From: Flavobacterium sp. GSB-24
GTDB lineage: Bacteria; Bacteroidota; Bacteroidia; Flavobacteriales; Flavobacteriaceae
NCBI RefSeq assembly: GCF_027924665.1
Contig: NZ_AP027043.1
Location: forward strand, 4,402,001 to 4,466,000
Direction: 5' to 3'
Length of the DNA: 64,000 nt
Numbering within the stretch: position 1 is the stretch's first letter; every line of letters starts with the position of its first letter. The notes beneath the pieces are model-generated. The model was not told the DNA's origin and did no database searches. It saw only the letters and a program-made list of their open reading frames with translations. Of the stretch, positions 8,648 through 17,190 are shown piece after piece. Position numbers and translations under genes: made by a program.

Positions 8648-11600
8648 TTAATTTATTTTAAACCTCATTGTAACTGTTGTTCCTAATGCTATACTACCTA
8701 ATTTACGATCTTCAATATTGAATGAAATATACTGTAATTTGGAAGAGGCATTTATAATGTCTATTCTTTCTTTAACAATTGCAGTTGACCAAGATTTATG
8801 CGCATATTCCCTGTTTTTGACTAACCGCGATGCTGCTTCTCTTCCAATACCATTGTCTTTAATAATTACAAAAAGATATCCATCCTTTAATAAACATCTA
8901 ATTTCCAAAATCTTATCCCCTTCTTCTTTAGGAGACAGGCCATGAACAATAGCATTTTCGACAAAGGGCTGTATTAGCATGCCTGGTATGAAAACACTTT
9001 TTACGTTCTCGATTTCATCATATTTTATTGAAAACTGCAGTTTATTATTCAGCTGAAGATTATTTAGAATTAAATAATAGTTGATATACTGGAGTTCATC
9101 TTCCAAAGAAACGATTTCCTGCTTGGACATATCCAGTGTAAGGCGCAGAAGCCTAGAAAACGCACCAAAATACTTGTTGGCTTCCGCTTCCCCCTTAAGT
9201 ATCATTATACTTTGCATATTATTTAGAATATTAAATACAAAATGTGGATTCATCTGCGCCTTTAAGGCATTTGATTTTAAGGCAGTTATTTCTTTTTCCC
9301 TTTCATACTTTCTCCTTTGCTTTTTGGTTTTTCTTTTAAACTCAAAAATTATTATTAAAACTCCCAAAACAGCTACAAAACATATAAAATAAGGGCTTTT
9401 AAAAAATATTTGCTCAACATTTATTCTAATTCTTATTTTGTTAATCGTTTCAGAACCTTCAAAATCTTTTCCTTTCACTTCCAGCAAATAATTGCCTGCT
9501 GGTAAATTATACAATCTTACAAGACCTGAAGTGCCGGCATTCAGCCAACCATCTGTTAACCCATCAATCTTATAATAGTAAACGCTTTTCTCATGATCAT
9601 ACATGTCATTTGTGGAGAACTCGGCCGAAAAGTAATTTTTGTCATAAGGCAGTTCAATTGTTTCAAAACTGTGTCCATAATCTGTTATATTTTTACCTTT
9701 TAATTTCGAATAATATTCCTTTTTTGAAAGGTAAACTTTATATTGTTTTTTTTGAAAATTGAAATTTTTAGGGTTTAATTCAGTTATACCGTTTAAACCT
9801 CCGAAATAGAATGTGTAACTGTCTTTTTTATGAAACGACCTCATATTAAACTCATTGTCCGAAATTCCATCGCGCATATAAAAGTTATTAAACTTTTTTG
9901 CACTTTTATTTAGGACAGACAGGCCATAAAAAGTTGAAAACCACATTTGACCATCGCTTTCTAATATCCCGCATACAGTATTATTTGAAAGCCCTCTGCT
10001 CTGATCATAGATCTCCATGGCACTTGTTTTGAAATTCAGCAGAATTGCACCTGAGTTGTTGGTGCCAATCCAAATATTTTTATCCTCATCTTCATGAATG
10101 ACCATTATAGTTTTGTCTTTAAAAATGAAGCCATCTTTATAATAATTTAGAAAAAACTTTTGTTTTGTCTTAAAAAACAGACCTCTACTTGTGGCAATCC
10201 ACAAAATCCCCCTACTGTCTTTTAAAATGTCGTATATTGTAAAATTATCTTTAAATCCTTTAATTTTATATCTTTCGAGCCTTGCACTACTTTTAATAAA
10301 CACAAACAATCCATTTTCTGAACCTACCCACAAAGAATCGGCAGATTTCTCTTTTATAAAAATAGATCTAAATTTTGCCCTTCCCTCATATCGTGCGGTT
10401 TTTACTTTACCGCTGTGCAATCCAATTGATTTCACAAAATTTTCTTCTCCAATTGCCCATAATAGTGAGTCGTGTTCAATTAACAAAGAATTATAATAAT
10501 TAAAACGGTACCTCACATCAATAATTTTCGACAGCGTATTTCTATAGGTATTCAATTTAAAAAGCCCTTTGTATGAACCTATATAAGTGTTACCATATTT
10601 ATCCGATACAATGCCACGGGTGCTGATTTTAAAATTTTCATTTTGAATATATTTTTTAAATCTTCCATCATTGGTTTTTAACATAAAAATATTATCATTT
10701 GTAGAAAACCACACAATATTATTTTTTCCCGCAAGCAGATGGTCGTTGGTTATATTGTTTTTGAGGTCTAGAGTGTCGGTAAGTTTAAGAGGATGAGTAC
10801 TTCTATTGATTGAGCCGATAAAAAGTCTGTTTTTATCAACTGTAAAAAACTTTGATTTCACATATAAAAAGTTCTCATAGGGGTACTCAAACATATGCAT
10901 TCCTATCTGCTTTAAGTACTTATAATTAAACTTTCTACCAGTAAAATAATATGCTCCGCTTTTATCCCTTGGGAAAATTGAGCCATTTTCGACAAAATGA
11001 GTCTTATTGCCGTCGTAATTTATATGATCGATATAATGCATGCCTCTGCTGTCAAAGGTGTAGAGATTTTGATATGATTTTATTAAAATTCTTCCATCTT
11101 TTAATTCTTTCAATATTTTGAGATTAACATTTTTTGGAGTATGATCAGCATTAAAAGAATCAGGATCTACTCTTTTTAGTGACTTTGCGAAGTCAAATGT
11201 CTTTTGATTATAATTCTTATCGAATTGCAATAAATATTCATCACCCAGGCTTATCCATATGCTGCCATTGTGGTCTAAAATCGAGGCCAAATCACGAAAA
11301 TCTCTCAAACCAAATTTATAAGATTTCCATTTTACATACTTTACATGAAATGTCTCAGGATTTATGATATATGCCCCTTCTATTGAAATGGCCCATATAT
11401 TTCCGTTCTGGTCTTGAATCCAATTATAGATGCTAGCCGTTGAAACAGTAATCCTTCTTCTGTTTTTTATGAAAATACTATATTTTATCTGATTTCGTCC
11501 ATCATATTTATAAAATATTCCCTCTGTGTTGACTGCATACCATACAAAACCGTCTTTGTCAATAAAGGGATCGCTTGTTAATAAATCTGTATTGAGTTCA

Positions 11601-11686
11601 TTACGAACGGGAATAGTTTTTAAAGTATAATTTTGTCCTACGATGAACGGGGCATATAATAGAAGGATTAATAATCTTAAAATCAT
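8648..11686 (-). CDS. Two-component propeller sensor histidine kinase (LytS type)
   Basis: 1012 residues. A signal peptide is followed by a large sensor of repeated propeller blades with DxxGxxWxxT-like words (IDKDGFVWYAV, DSRGILWIATSRGLF, DEDKNIWIGTN). A Y_Y_Y domain follows (about 670-755), then one transmembrane helix (about 770-792) and a cytoplasmic LytS-type kinase. The phosphoacceptor is H815 in MNPHFVFNILNNMQ; the N box is QPFVENAIVHG and the G box IKDNGIG. Such proteins sense extracellular or periplasmic ligands, often glycans, in Bacteroidota. It lacks the fused AraC output domain of hybrid systems, so it signals to separate receivers: the output-less one 57 bp downstream and the LytTR regulator beyond it. 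Confidence 0.92.
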   Translation of the reverse strand: MILRLLILLLYAPFIVGQNYTLKTIPVRNELNTDLLTSDPFIDKDGFVWYAVNTEGIFYKYDGRNQIKYSIFIKNRRRITVSTASIYNWIQDQNGNIWAISIEGAYIINPETFHVKYVKWKSYKFGLRDFRDLASILDHNGSIWISLGDEYLLQFDKNYNQKTFDFAKSLKRVDPDSFNADHTPKNVNLKILKELKDGRILIKSYQNLYTFDSRGMHYIDHINYDGNKTHFVENGSIFPRDKSGAYYFTGRKFNYKYLKQIGMHMFEYPYENFLYVKSKFFTVDKNRLFIGSINRSTHPLKLTDTLDLKNNITNDHLLAGKNNIVWFSTNDNIFMLKTNDGRFKKYIQNENFKISTRGIVSDKYGNTYIGSYKGLFKLNTYRNTLSKIIDVRYRFNYYNSLLIEHDSLLWAIGEENFVKSIGLHSGKVKTARYEGRAKFRSIFIKEKSADSLWVGSENGLFVFIKSSARLERYKIKGFKDNFTIYDILKDSRGILWIATSRGLFFKTKQKFFLNYYKDGFIFKDKTIMVIHEDEDKNIWIGTNNSGAILLNFKTSAMEIYDQSRGLSNNTVCGILESDGQMWFSTFYGLSVLNKSAKKFNNFYMRDGISDNEFNMRSFHKKDSYTFYFGGLNGITELNPKNFNFQKKQYKVYLSKKEYYSKLKGKNITDYGHSFETIELPYDKNYFSAEFSTNDMYDHEKSVYYYKIDGLTDGWLNAGTSGLVRLYNLPAGNYLLEVKGKDFEGSETINKIRIRINVEQIFFKSPYFICFVAVLGVLIIIFEFKRKTKKQRRKYEREKEITALKSNALKAQMNPHFVFNILNNMQSIMILKGEAEANKYFGAFSRLLRLTLDMSKQEIVSLEDELQYINYYLILNNLQLNNKLQFSIKYDEIENVKSVFIPGMLIQPFVENAIVHGLSPKEEGDKILEIRCLLKDGYLFVIIKDNGIGREAASRLVKNREYAHKSWSTAIVKERIDIINASSKLQYISFNIEDRKLGSIALGTTVTMRFKIN

Positions 11687-12282
11687 AGGAAAATATTTAT
11701 CGCAACAAAGAAAAAATCATAAAGTAATACTATAAATACCTTTTCAGACAATCTCACAAGCGACATGAATTTTGTTTAATTTATTATTGATAACATCATA
11801 TGAAGAAGCCAATTTTCATTAACAGACCGTGATCATCAAGTAGCTGATCATAAAATTAAACTCAAAATGATATTAAAAAAAATCTAAAGTAGTAAACGGT
11901 CATTTTATTTGAATTAAGGGAAGAATTAACGGATTAACGTATAAATCATGCCTATATAGTCTTGCTGGAATTTTAAAGAATTTGTATTGTGATTACCTTT
12001 TTTTATTCATTCTGTATTAATGACTTCAAATGTTCTGTCGCATCTATCAGAATCGAACATAACAATTTAAGTAATTTAAAAGTTAGCCCTTCAATTTACA
12101 GAATGATTTAAACGTAGATATCCTTGGTATAAACATCTGATTCTTTCTAAGCAGATTCAAAACTTTAAAACCTAATCCGTTTTGTATGCGCCACTTGATA
12201 AAACAATGGTCCATTTCGACAACATTGTTAAGATAATTACTTTGCCAGATTTTAACCTTAAGAATGAACGACTGTTATAGAC
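11687..12282. other. Gene-free stretch left of the rRNA-like fragment
   Basis: About 600 bp without a convincing gene or clear promoter box. It should hold the promoter of the kinase gene starting at 11686. Faint similarity to 16S rRNA may begin near 12250 but is not reliable before 12283. Confidence 0.5.
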
Positions 12283-12368
12283 TTTGATAGTGGAAGTACT
12301 TGAATTATTGGGAAGCAACTAGAATATGTAGTGTAGCGGTGAAATGCTTAGAGATTACTTGGAACCGC
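12283..12368 (+). pseudogene. 16S rRNA-like gene fragment
   Basis: The stretch contains GTGTAGCGGTGAAATGC, a near-universal 16S rRNA segment around E. coli position 690, inside a longer block that follows the Flavobacteriaceae version (ACTTGAATTATTGGGAAG, AACTAGAATATGTAG, then CTTAGAGATTACTTGGAA). From memory, about five differences occur over roughly 67 bases against a Flavobacterium 16S sequence. The expected continuation (CCAATTGCGAAGGCAG) is absent and the left side fades, so this is an isolated, decayed piece, not an rRNA gene. It sits just left of the repeat-flanked islet at 12411-16369. Confidence 0.75.
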
Positions 12369-12410
12369 CTTTTTTACTACTACAGAATAATGCTTCAATC
12401 TCTTAAACCT

Positions 12411-12548
12411 AAATATTAAATATTTTTGATATATTTATAATAAAAAAAAAGAATAATACTACTACCTCGTAAATCGTTATTATTTTAAGTTTTGTGTATG
12501 AGTTAATATTGAAATAGTAAAAATTGAATTTGGTGCAGAATCGGTGCA
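12411..12548 (+). repeat. Left direct repeat of the YD-protein islet
   Basis: About 138 bp, imperfectly repeated in the same orientation at 16243-16369. Shared landmarks are an A-run followed by GAATAATA.TACT, an ATATTGAA-like block, and a 17-nt end GGTGCAGAATCGGTGCA (12532-12548). That 17-mer is two GGTGCA hexamers around GAATC and is identical in both copies. It belongs to the dispersed repeat family described in the findings. Confidence 0.65.
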
Positions 12549-12559
12549 CAGAGGTTCAT

Positions 12560-12774
12560 GGAGTTGATACCTTTTTTGCGACTAAAAGCTTAGGCAGTAT
12601 TTATCTGAAGTGCTAAAAATAAGGATGTAAACCCTAAATGGGAGTTGATACCTTTTTTGCAGAAGACATTCTGCACTCGAAAACTTAACGATCGAAGAGT
12701 TTCAGAATCAGCAGGCAATTAAATAATAGCTTTTCTTATGATGATAGAGTTAAACTGGGTGCACAGTCGATGCA
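12560..12774 (+). repeat. Dispersed repeat parts (GGAGTTGATACC elements and a decayed core)
   Basis: GGAGTTGATACCTTTTTTGC occurs at 12560-12579 (continuing GACTAAAAGCTTAGGCAG) and again at 12641-12660. A decayed core, GGTGCACAGTCGATGCA, lies at 12758-12774. The same elements, in the same orientation, recur at 16154, 27932, 37059 and other gaps. No gene was found between 12775 and 13090. Confidence 0.65.
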
Positions 12775-13090
12775 TTTAGATTTAACAAGAACTTATAATA
12801 CTGTATTAAAACAATTTGAAGGCTCAAGTTCGAAACATTACTGACATACTACTGTCTTATATATTACTTGTTGTTCAACCGATGCCAGAAATTGATTTAT
12901 TTCGTATTCATAATATTGATTTACGAACATAATAATCATTTCAAATCGTCACGCTCAAAAATGACTATTAAGATACAGATGTACAATAATTTAGAAGAAC
13001 TTATTTTCTTTTTTAGTGGACACCAGTGTAATAATGTATATATTTATAGAATTGAAAACCCAAAAAAATCTATCCATAACTAAAATACTT

Positions 13091-13870
13091 ATGAGATTAA
13101 AACTAGTTGGTAAAAAAGAACTCACCTACATACTATTCCTTTGTATTACTGTGAATTATGGCCAAAATGGAACAATTGAAAAAAATAAAACTACACAAAC
13201 CACTAAATCCAAACTAGAGACATTAGCTGCAATTGAAAAAGTCTGTCAAACCATAATAGACGATAATTACGCTAATCCGAATAGTACTTCTTTAACTCAA
13301 AGTACTTCCACAGATAAAAATTTGCTTGATGTATTCAGTGATATTTCAGTTGAACTTCAAAAAAACAAAAATAGTACTACCGAAAATCTGGGATCGGAAA
13401 CTAAAGTAAATAGTGAACCGTCATTTAACGAAGTGTATCCAAAGGAAAAATATGAAGCTTTGATAGCTCATGGAAATGTTTTTGTCAAAAAATCTGAATT
13501 GCTTTCTCAATCGTTGCAAAAGAAAGCAACCGAACTTGACGCTGCTGCTAAAGCAAATAATATTGAAGAAGTCAAAAGGATTTACACTAAAATGGGATTG
13601 GCATTTAATGTTATGGGTACTAAGCTTGATAGCGCAATACTGGAATTGAGAAGAACACAACCGTATATAGTTGAAACCTATACAAAAATAACGGCTGTTG
13701 GCAACGAAACAGATGCTTTAAAAAAAGTAGAAACTACCGTTGATGCCACAAGCAGTATGGTTGGAATCCTATATTATTTGTCGGCTATTAAAAATTGCAA
13801 TACTGTTGTCTCTAAAATTCAAGAACATTTGGCACAATTATCTAAAGTGTCAGGCACCCAAAAAGGTTGA
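13091..13870 (+). CDS. Hypothetical secreted helical protein
   Basis: 259 residues from the ATG at 13091; a longer frame would start at a GTG (13016) without a signal peptide at its front. MRLKLVGKKELTYILFLCITVNYGQ is a plausible signal peptide. The mature part is polar, rich in K, T, N and E, and mostly predicted helical with a possible coiled coil around LSQSLQKKATELDAAAKANN and an alternating helix near the C-terminus. No family was recognised. It is the first gene of a three-gene islet between direct repeats and is followed 96 bp later by two YD-repeat paralogues. Confidence 0.65.
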   Translation: MRLKLVGKKELTYILFLCITVNYGQNGTIEKNKTTQTTKSKLETLAAIEKVCQTIIDDNYANPNSTSLTQSTSTDKNLLDVFSDISVELQKNKNSTTENLGSETKVNSEPSFNEVYPKEKYEALIAHGNVFVKKSELLSQSLQKKATELDAAAKANNIEEVKRIYTKMGLAFNVMGTKLDSAILELRRTQPYIVETYTKITAVGNETDALKKVETTVDATSSMVGILYYLSAIKNCNTVVSKIQEHLAQLSKVSGTQKG

Positions 13871-13966
13871 TTTGTATAGCGGTCCATATAAATGTCTAAT
13901 ATTATTTTAAAGTCCAAATACATCAATAAGTTAACCAAGTCAGGTCGAATATAAATATTACTTAAA

Positions 13967-15010
13967 ATGCATAAAATAAAAATCCTACTACTATTTCTTT
14001 CCCTTTCGCTAAACTGCTTTTCACAGCTTAAAACCAATAATCAAAATGGAATTAATAAAGATTTGTATCGTTTAAATTTAAATGATTCGGTCAAATCAGT
14101 CGTTTATGGCCGTACCTTTTACAAAGAAGATCTCACAGCATATGAAATAGATGATATCACAGATATAGTAATATTACGCCAAAACTCATACGAATCATAT
14201 GAATTTAATAAATATGGTTTGATATCAAGACATTTTCACGATTCATTAGTATATGACCAAAAATACCTCCAAAATAATTTCAAATATGAATTGGATAAAA
14301 AGGTGTATCGAGTACCCGATTGGACGGGAATGGTTAATTTAAATATGCAAAATGTGAATAAAATTACATTTAAGAGGTCTAACTGTTTTAAATATTCAGA
14401 CTCGGATTTTGCGTATAAATATAATTTCGGCAAAAACGGTAAAATAACTGATGAAAAAGAATATTTTGTAGACAAAGATGATTCTAATAAGATAATTGAA
14501 ACTAAGCTATACCAAACCAAAAAATACATTTATGATCTAAAAGGCAATTTGGTACAGCAGCGTTTATTTTATGAAGGACCATACAAGGAAAATAATTATA
14601 CTACGGAGAAAGATGGGGCGCATGAAAAATGGATGTATGAATATGATGTTAAAAATCGCTTAATTAAAGTAACTGAAATGTATGCTGCAGAATCTCAGGA
14701 AGTTCAAGAGCCACGTATAGAACTGAAATACAAATATCATCCTACCGAAAATTACGTTACTGAGGTTGAAATATTTTACGAGGCTGGTTTTGGTCATAAA
14801 TATAAAAAAGCTAAATTTTATTATAACAAAAATGCGGATATCATAGCGTGTGAGTATATAAATGATAATTTGCAAAAACAAGAAAAAGTCTTTTACGAGT
14901 ATGAGTATGATAGTCATAACAACTGGATAAAATGTAAACTTAGATACAATTCCATGCAGGACGAGGTGATTAAAAGTATAAAAAGAAAAATTTCATATTA
15001 TGGGAATTAA
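13967..15010 (+). CDS. Secreted YD-repeat-like protein 1
   Basis: 347 residues with a signal peptide (MHKIKILLLFLSLSLNCFSQ). The mature protein has widely spaced RHS/YD-like words: YESYEFNKYGLI, KYIYDLKGNLVQQ, YEYDVKNRLIKV and YEYEYDSHNNWIKC, which suggest a short beta-rich wrapped fold. No toxin or protease module follows, unlike full-length RHS proteins. It is paralogous to the next gene: both start with a DSVKSV/GPVKTV motif and end with the NWIKCK...KRKI block. Its stop codon lies inside the start of that gene (ATGGGAATTAA overlap), implying translational coupling. A shell or immunity role is possible but unsupported. Confidence 0.7.
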   Translation: MHKIKILLLFLSLSLNCFSQLKTNNQNGINKDLYRLNLNDSVKSVVYGRTFYKEDLTAYEIDDITDIVILRQNSYESYEFNKYGLISRHFHDSLVYDQKYLQNNFKYELDKKVYRVPDWTGMVNLNMQNVNKITFKRSNCFKYSDSDFAYKYNFGKNGKITDEKEYFVDKDDSNKIIETKLYQTKKYIYDLKGNLVQQRLFYEGPYKENNYTTEKDGAHEKWMYEYDVKNRLIKVTEMYAAESQEVQEPRIELKYKYHPTENYVTEVEIFYEAGFGHKYKKAKFYYNKNADIIACEYINDNLQKQEKVFYEYEYDSHNNWIKCKLRYNSMQDEVIKSIKRKISYYGN

Positions 15011-16130
15011 ATTGGATGTTAAAAAAGTTATTGCAGTTTTTGCATTGATATACTGTAGCCTTTGCACTGCTCAGGAAAACAAATTAAAAGTAAACAGATC
15101 GTTAAATTTAAACGGCCCTGTGAAGACCGTAAATACATTTTATTCCTTTTACAAACAAAACATTACACCACTAGTAAAATACCGTGTTTTATTTGAAAAC
15201 GATATTGCTAATGATGATTCTTATGAATTTAACAAAGAAGGACTTCCTATACAAAAAGCAATTACTCTTAGAACCAAAGGTTATGAAGATCGTCCGGTGG
15301 GAAAATTATATAAATATGAATATGATGACAAAGACTATATTTTAAAGAAAGATTTTTTGCCTTACCAAAGCATTTCAAAACCATTATCCATTGATTTGGA
15401 TTTACAAATCCAGACAAATTTTGCTATTGAAAATAGATTTAAAATTGACCAAGATTATAAAATAGCCAAACTAGACAGCGCAAATATAGCACTAAATCAA
15501 TATCAAGATCGATATAGAGATCTAAGGCAGTTTCAATATCAATATAAAACTGAAGGAAATAAAATTATTGAAGAAAAGATTTATTATAAACCTAAACCTG
15601 AACAAAAAGTATTTAAATCACCTTCTGAAAACGAACTACTGGTAGTAAAGACATTTAAATACGATTCGAAAGGAAACCTAACAGAATGTAATTTTGATTC
15701 AAAGAACACAAGCCCGTATCGCGACACTAATTCAGACAATAAATTTCATTATGCTTGTGACACTAAATTTAAATGTTATTACGATGACAAAAGCAAAATC
15801 GCCAAGGCAACTTGGAGTAACTATTTAGGAATATTCCTTACTGCAATTTATACTTACGACTCTACCAATACCTATATTCAAAAAATACATATTACAGGTC
15901 AACAAACTTATCCCTACCCAAGTGATGACATGGTTTTCAACTATAATGAAAATAACGATTTAGTGGAAGTCAATTTTATTAGTGAAGATGAAATAAATCA
16001 GCCAGCAAACAGATATTATGAATATGAATACGATAATCATAAAAACTGGATTAAATGTAAGATGTATTTAGAAGGGAATAAAAATGAAGTAACAGCTAAA
16101 ATGGAGAGAAAAATACAATATTTTAAATAG
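15000..16130 (+). CDS. Secreted YD-repeat-like protein 2
   Basis: 376 residues, overlapping the previous gene by 11 nt. The signal peptide (MGIKLDVKKVIAVFALIYCSLCTAQ) supports this start. It shares with its neighbour the opening NRSLNLNGPVKTV, YEFNKEGLPIQ, FKYDSKGNLTEC, and the closing YEYDNHKNWIKCK with MERKIQYF. The tandem arrangement indicates gene duplication. Both proteins should be exported across the inner membrane; a final location cannot be read from the sequence. It is the last gene before the right flanking repeats. Confidence 0.7.
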   Translation: MGIKLDVKKVIAVFALIYCSLCTAQENKLKVNRSLNLNGPVKTVNTFYSFYKQNITPLVKYRVLFENDIANDDSYEFNKEGLPIQKAITLRTKGYEDRPVGKLYKYEYDDKDYILKKDFLPYQSISKPLSIDLDLQIQTNFAIENRFKIDQDYKIAKLDSANIALNQYQDRYRDLRQFQYQYKTEGNKIIEEKIYYKPKPEQKVFKSPSENELLVVKTFKYDSKGNLTECNFDSKNTSPYRDTNSDNKFHYACDTKFKCYYDDKSKIAKATWSNYLGIFLTAIYTYDSTNTYIQKIHITGQQTYPYPSDDMVFNYNENNDLVEVNFISEDEINQPANRYYEYEYDNHKNWIKCKMYLEGNKNEVTAKMERKIQYFK

Positions 16131-16153
16131 CAGATTGTTGAAAATCTGAAACT

Positions 16154-16192
16154 GGAGTTGATACCTTTTTTTTTTGCGACTAAACGCTTAAC
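16154..16192 (+). repeat. GGAGTTGATACC repeat element, right side of islet
   Basis: GGAGTTGATACC followed by a T run, GCGACTAAACGCTTA. It matches 12560-12600 in orientation and sequence, apart from a longer T run. It begins 24 bp after the stop codon of the second YD-like gene. Confidence 0.7.
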
Positions 16193-16242
16193 CCTCAAAT
16201 TTTGTATAATTAAAAGTGCAAATAAATCAATAGAGGTTACAG

Positions 16243-16369
16243 TATTTTAAATATATTTGTATCACAAAAAAAAGAATAATATTACTCATTATTAATTCGT
16301 TGGTTTCCTATTACTTATACAAGTAAATATTGAATAAATAATATACAATTTGGGTGCAGAATCGGTGCA
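16243..16369 (+). repeat. Right direct repeat of the YD-protein islet
   Basis: Counterpart of 12411-12548 in the same orientation, ending in the identical 17-mer GGTGCAGAATCGGTGCA (16353-16369). The two copies are about 3.8 kb apart and bracket exactly three genes. Confidence 0.65.
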
Positions 16370-16403
16370 TTGAGGTATAAGACATTTATAAAAACGTAGC
16401 AAA

Positions 16404-16448
16404 GACGGGACTTGAACTCATATAGTTCGAATCCTGCTCTCCCCACCA
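16404..16448. pseudogene. Two tRNA 3'-end-like fragments, tail to tail
   Basis: On the plus strand, GTTCGAATCCTGCTCTCCCC followed by ACCA (16425-16448) has the T-loop, T-stem and acceptor 3' side of a tRNA with a CCA end. On the minus strand, the reverse complement of 16404-16420 (TGAGTTCAAGTCCCGTC) looks like another tRNA T-arm. No D-arm, anticodon arm or 5' acceptor strand is found for either, so neither is a functional tRNA. Such leftovers are typical of sites where tyrosine integrases recombine with tRNA 3' ends. Confidence 0.55.
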
Positions 16449-16512
16449 AAAGGGTAAAAGAAGCCAAAACGAAAGTTTTTTAATCTTTTCAAAAACCCAT
16501 AACAAACGTGGT

Positions 16513-16544
16513 AAAGCCTGCAAATCTTACGATTTACAGGCTTT
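16513..16544 (+). terminator. Strong intrinsic terminator
   Basis: AAAGCCTG-c-AAATC, TTAC loop, GATTT-a-CAGGCTTT, followed by TTT: an 8-bp plus 5-bp stem around one mismatch. There is no complete gene directly upstream, so it may be the leftover terminator of the tRNA unit whose 3' end lies at 16448. Confidence 0.75.
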
Positions 16545-16548
16545 TTTA

Positions 16549-17190
16549 TTATATACTGCTATTCAGATTTTTTAAAACTGCTCAAAATTTCTATGGCAAA
16601 ACTAACTCTTGCCCAATTTAGATTCTAATATTATTAACTATCAAAATTATTCTGGATTTTATGAAAAAGATTGTCTTTCTGATCTTCGGTCACAGAAATT
16701 AACCTAATATTTGTCTAAGGAAATTGATAAAAAATCGACGTATACTTTTTTTTATGTGCCGACTCTTAAATCAGCATATAAAACCTAATATTTACTAGTG
16801 TTTAATAATTCATTAAGGAACCTCTTTTTCTGCAAAACATAGTTAATAAGGCTTTCCTGTCCAGCCAATTATTCCTTCACCAGCCTAAGCTTTTCATGAC
16901 CTAATCAAAGAAATGATAGATTCTCAACAACATTAAACACTCATTTAATAGTTAAGATCTTGATTTATTCCTAATAATGTTTATAATGAAAAATTTAATC
17001 TACACAGACCCAGGTCTCTTCTCATTTATAATAAGAGGAAACCATCTCAGAAGGCATCAAGTCGGCTGGATGATTTAGATTGTGAAATAAATAATCAGCT
17101 GATTTTGAGAGCTGAATTTTAAAACAACTGGTTGCTAATTCTGTAAAACTTCTATATTAAAGCAGATTATATTTGTTTAAAAATTTAAAC
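16549..17190. other. Gene-free stretch
   Basis: About 640 bp without a convincing gene, repeat copy or strong dyad. It should contain the promoter of the FAD-protein gene starting at 17191. Confidence 0.55.

Noticed and set aside
12868..13083. Plus-strand 71-codon frame upstream of the islet
   Set aside because: No signal or family, overlaps the GTG-extended front of the next gene, AT-driven composition.
13967..16130. RHS toxin and immunity pair
   Set aside because: YD-like words are few, and no C-terminal toxin or protease core motif is visible in either protein.
16404..16448. A complete tRNA gene
   Set aside because: Only T-arm and acceptor 3' side are present; no anticodon arm, D-arm or 5' acceptor strand fits upstream.
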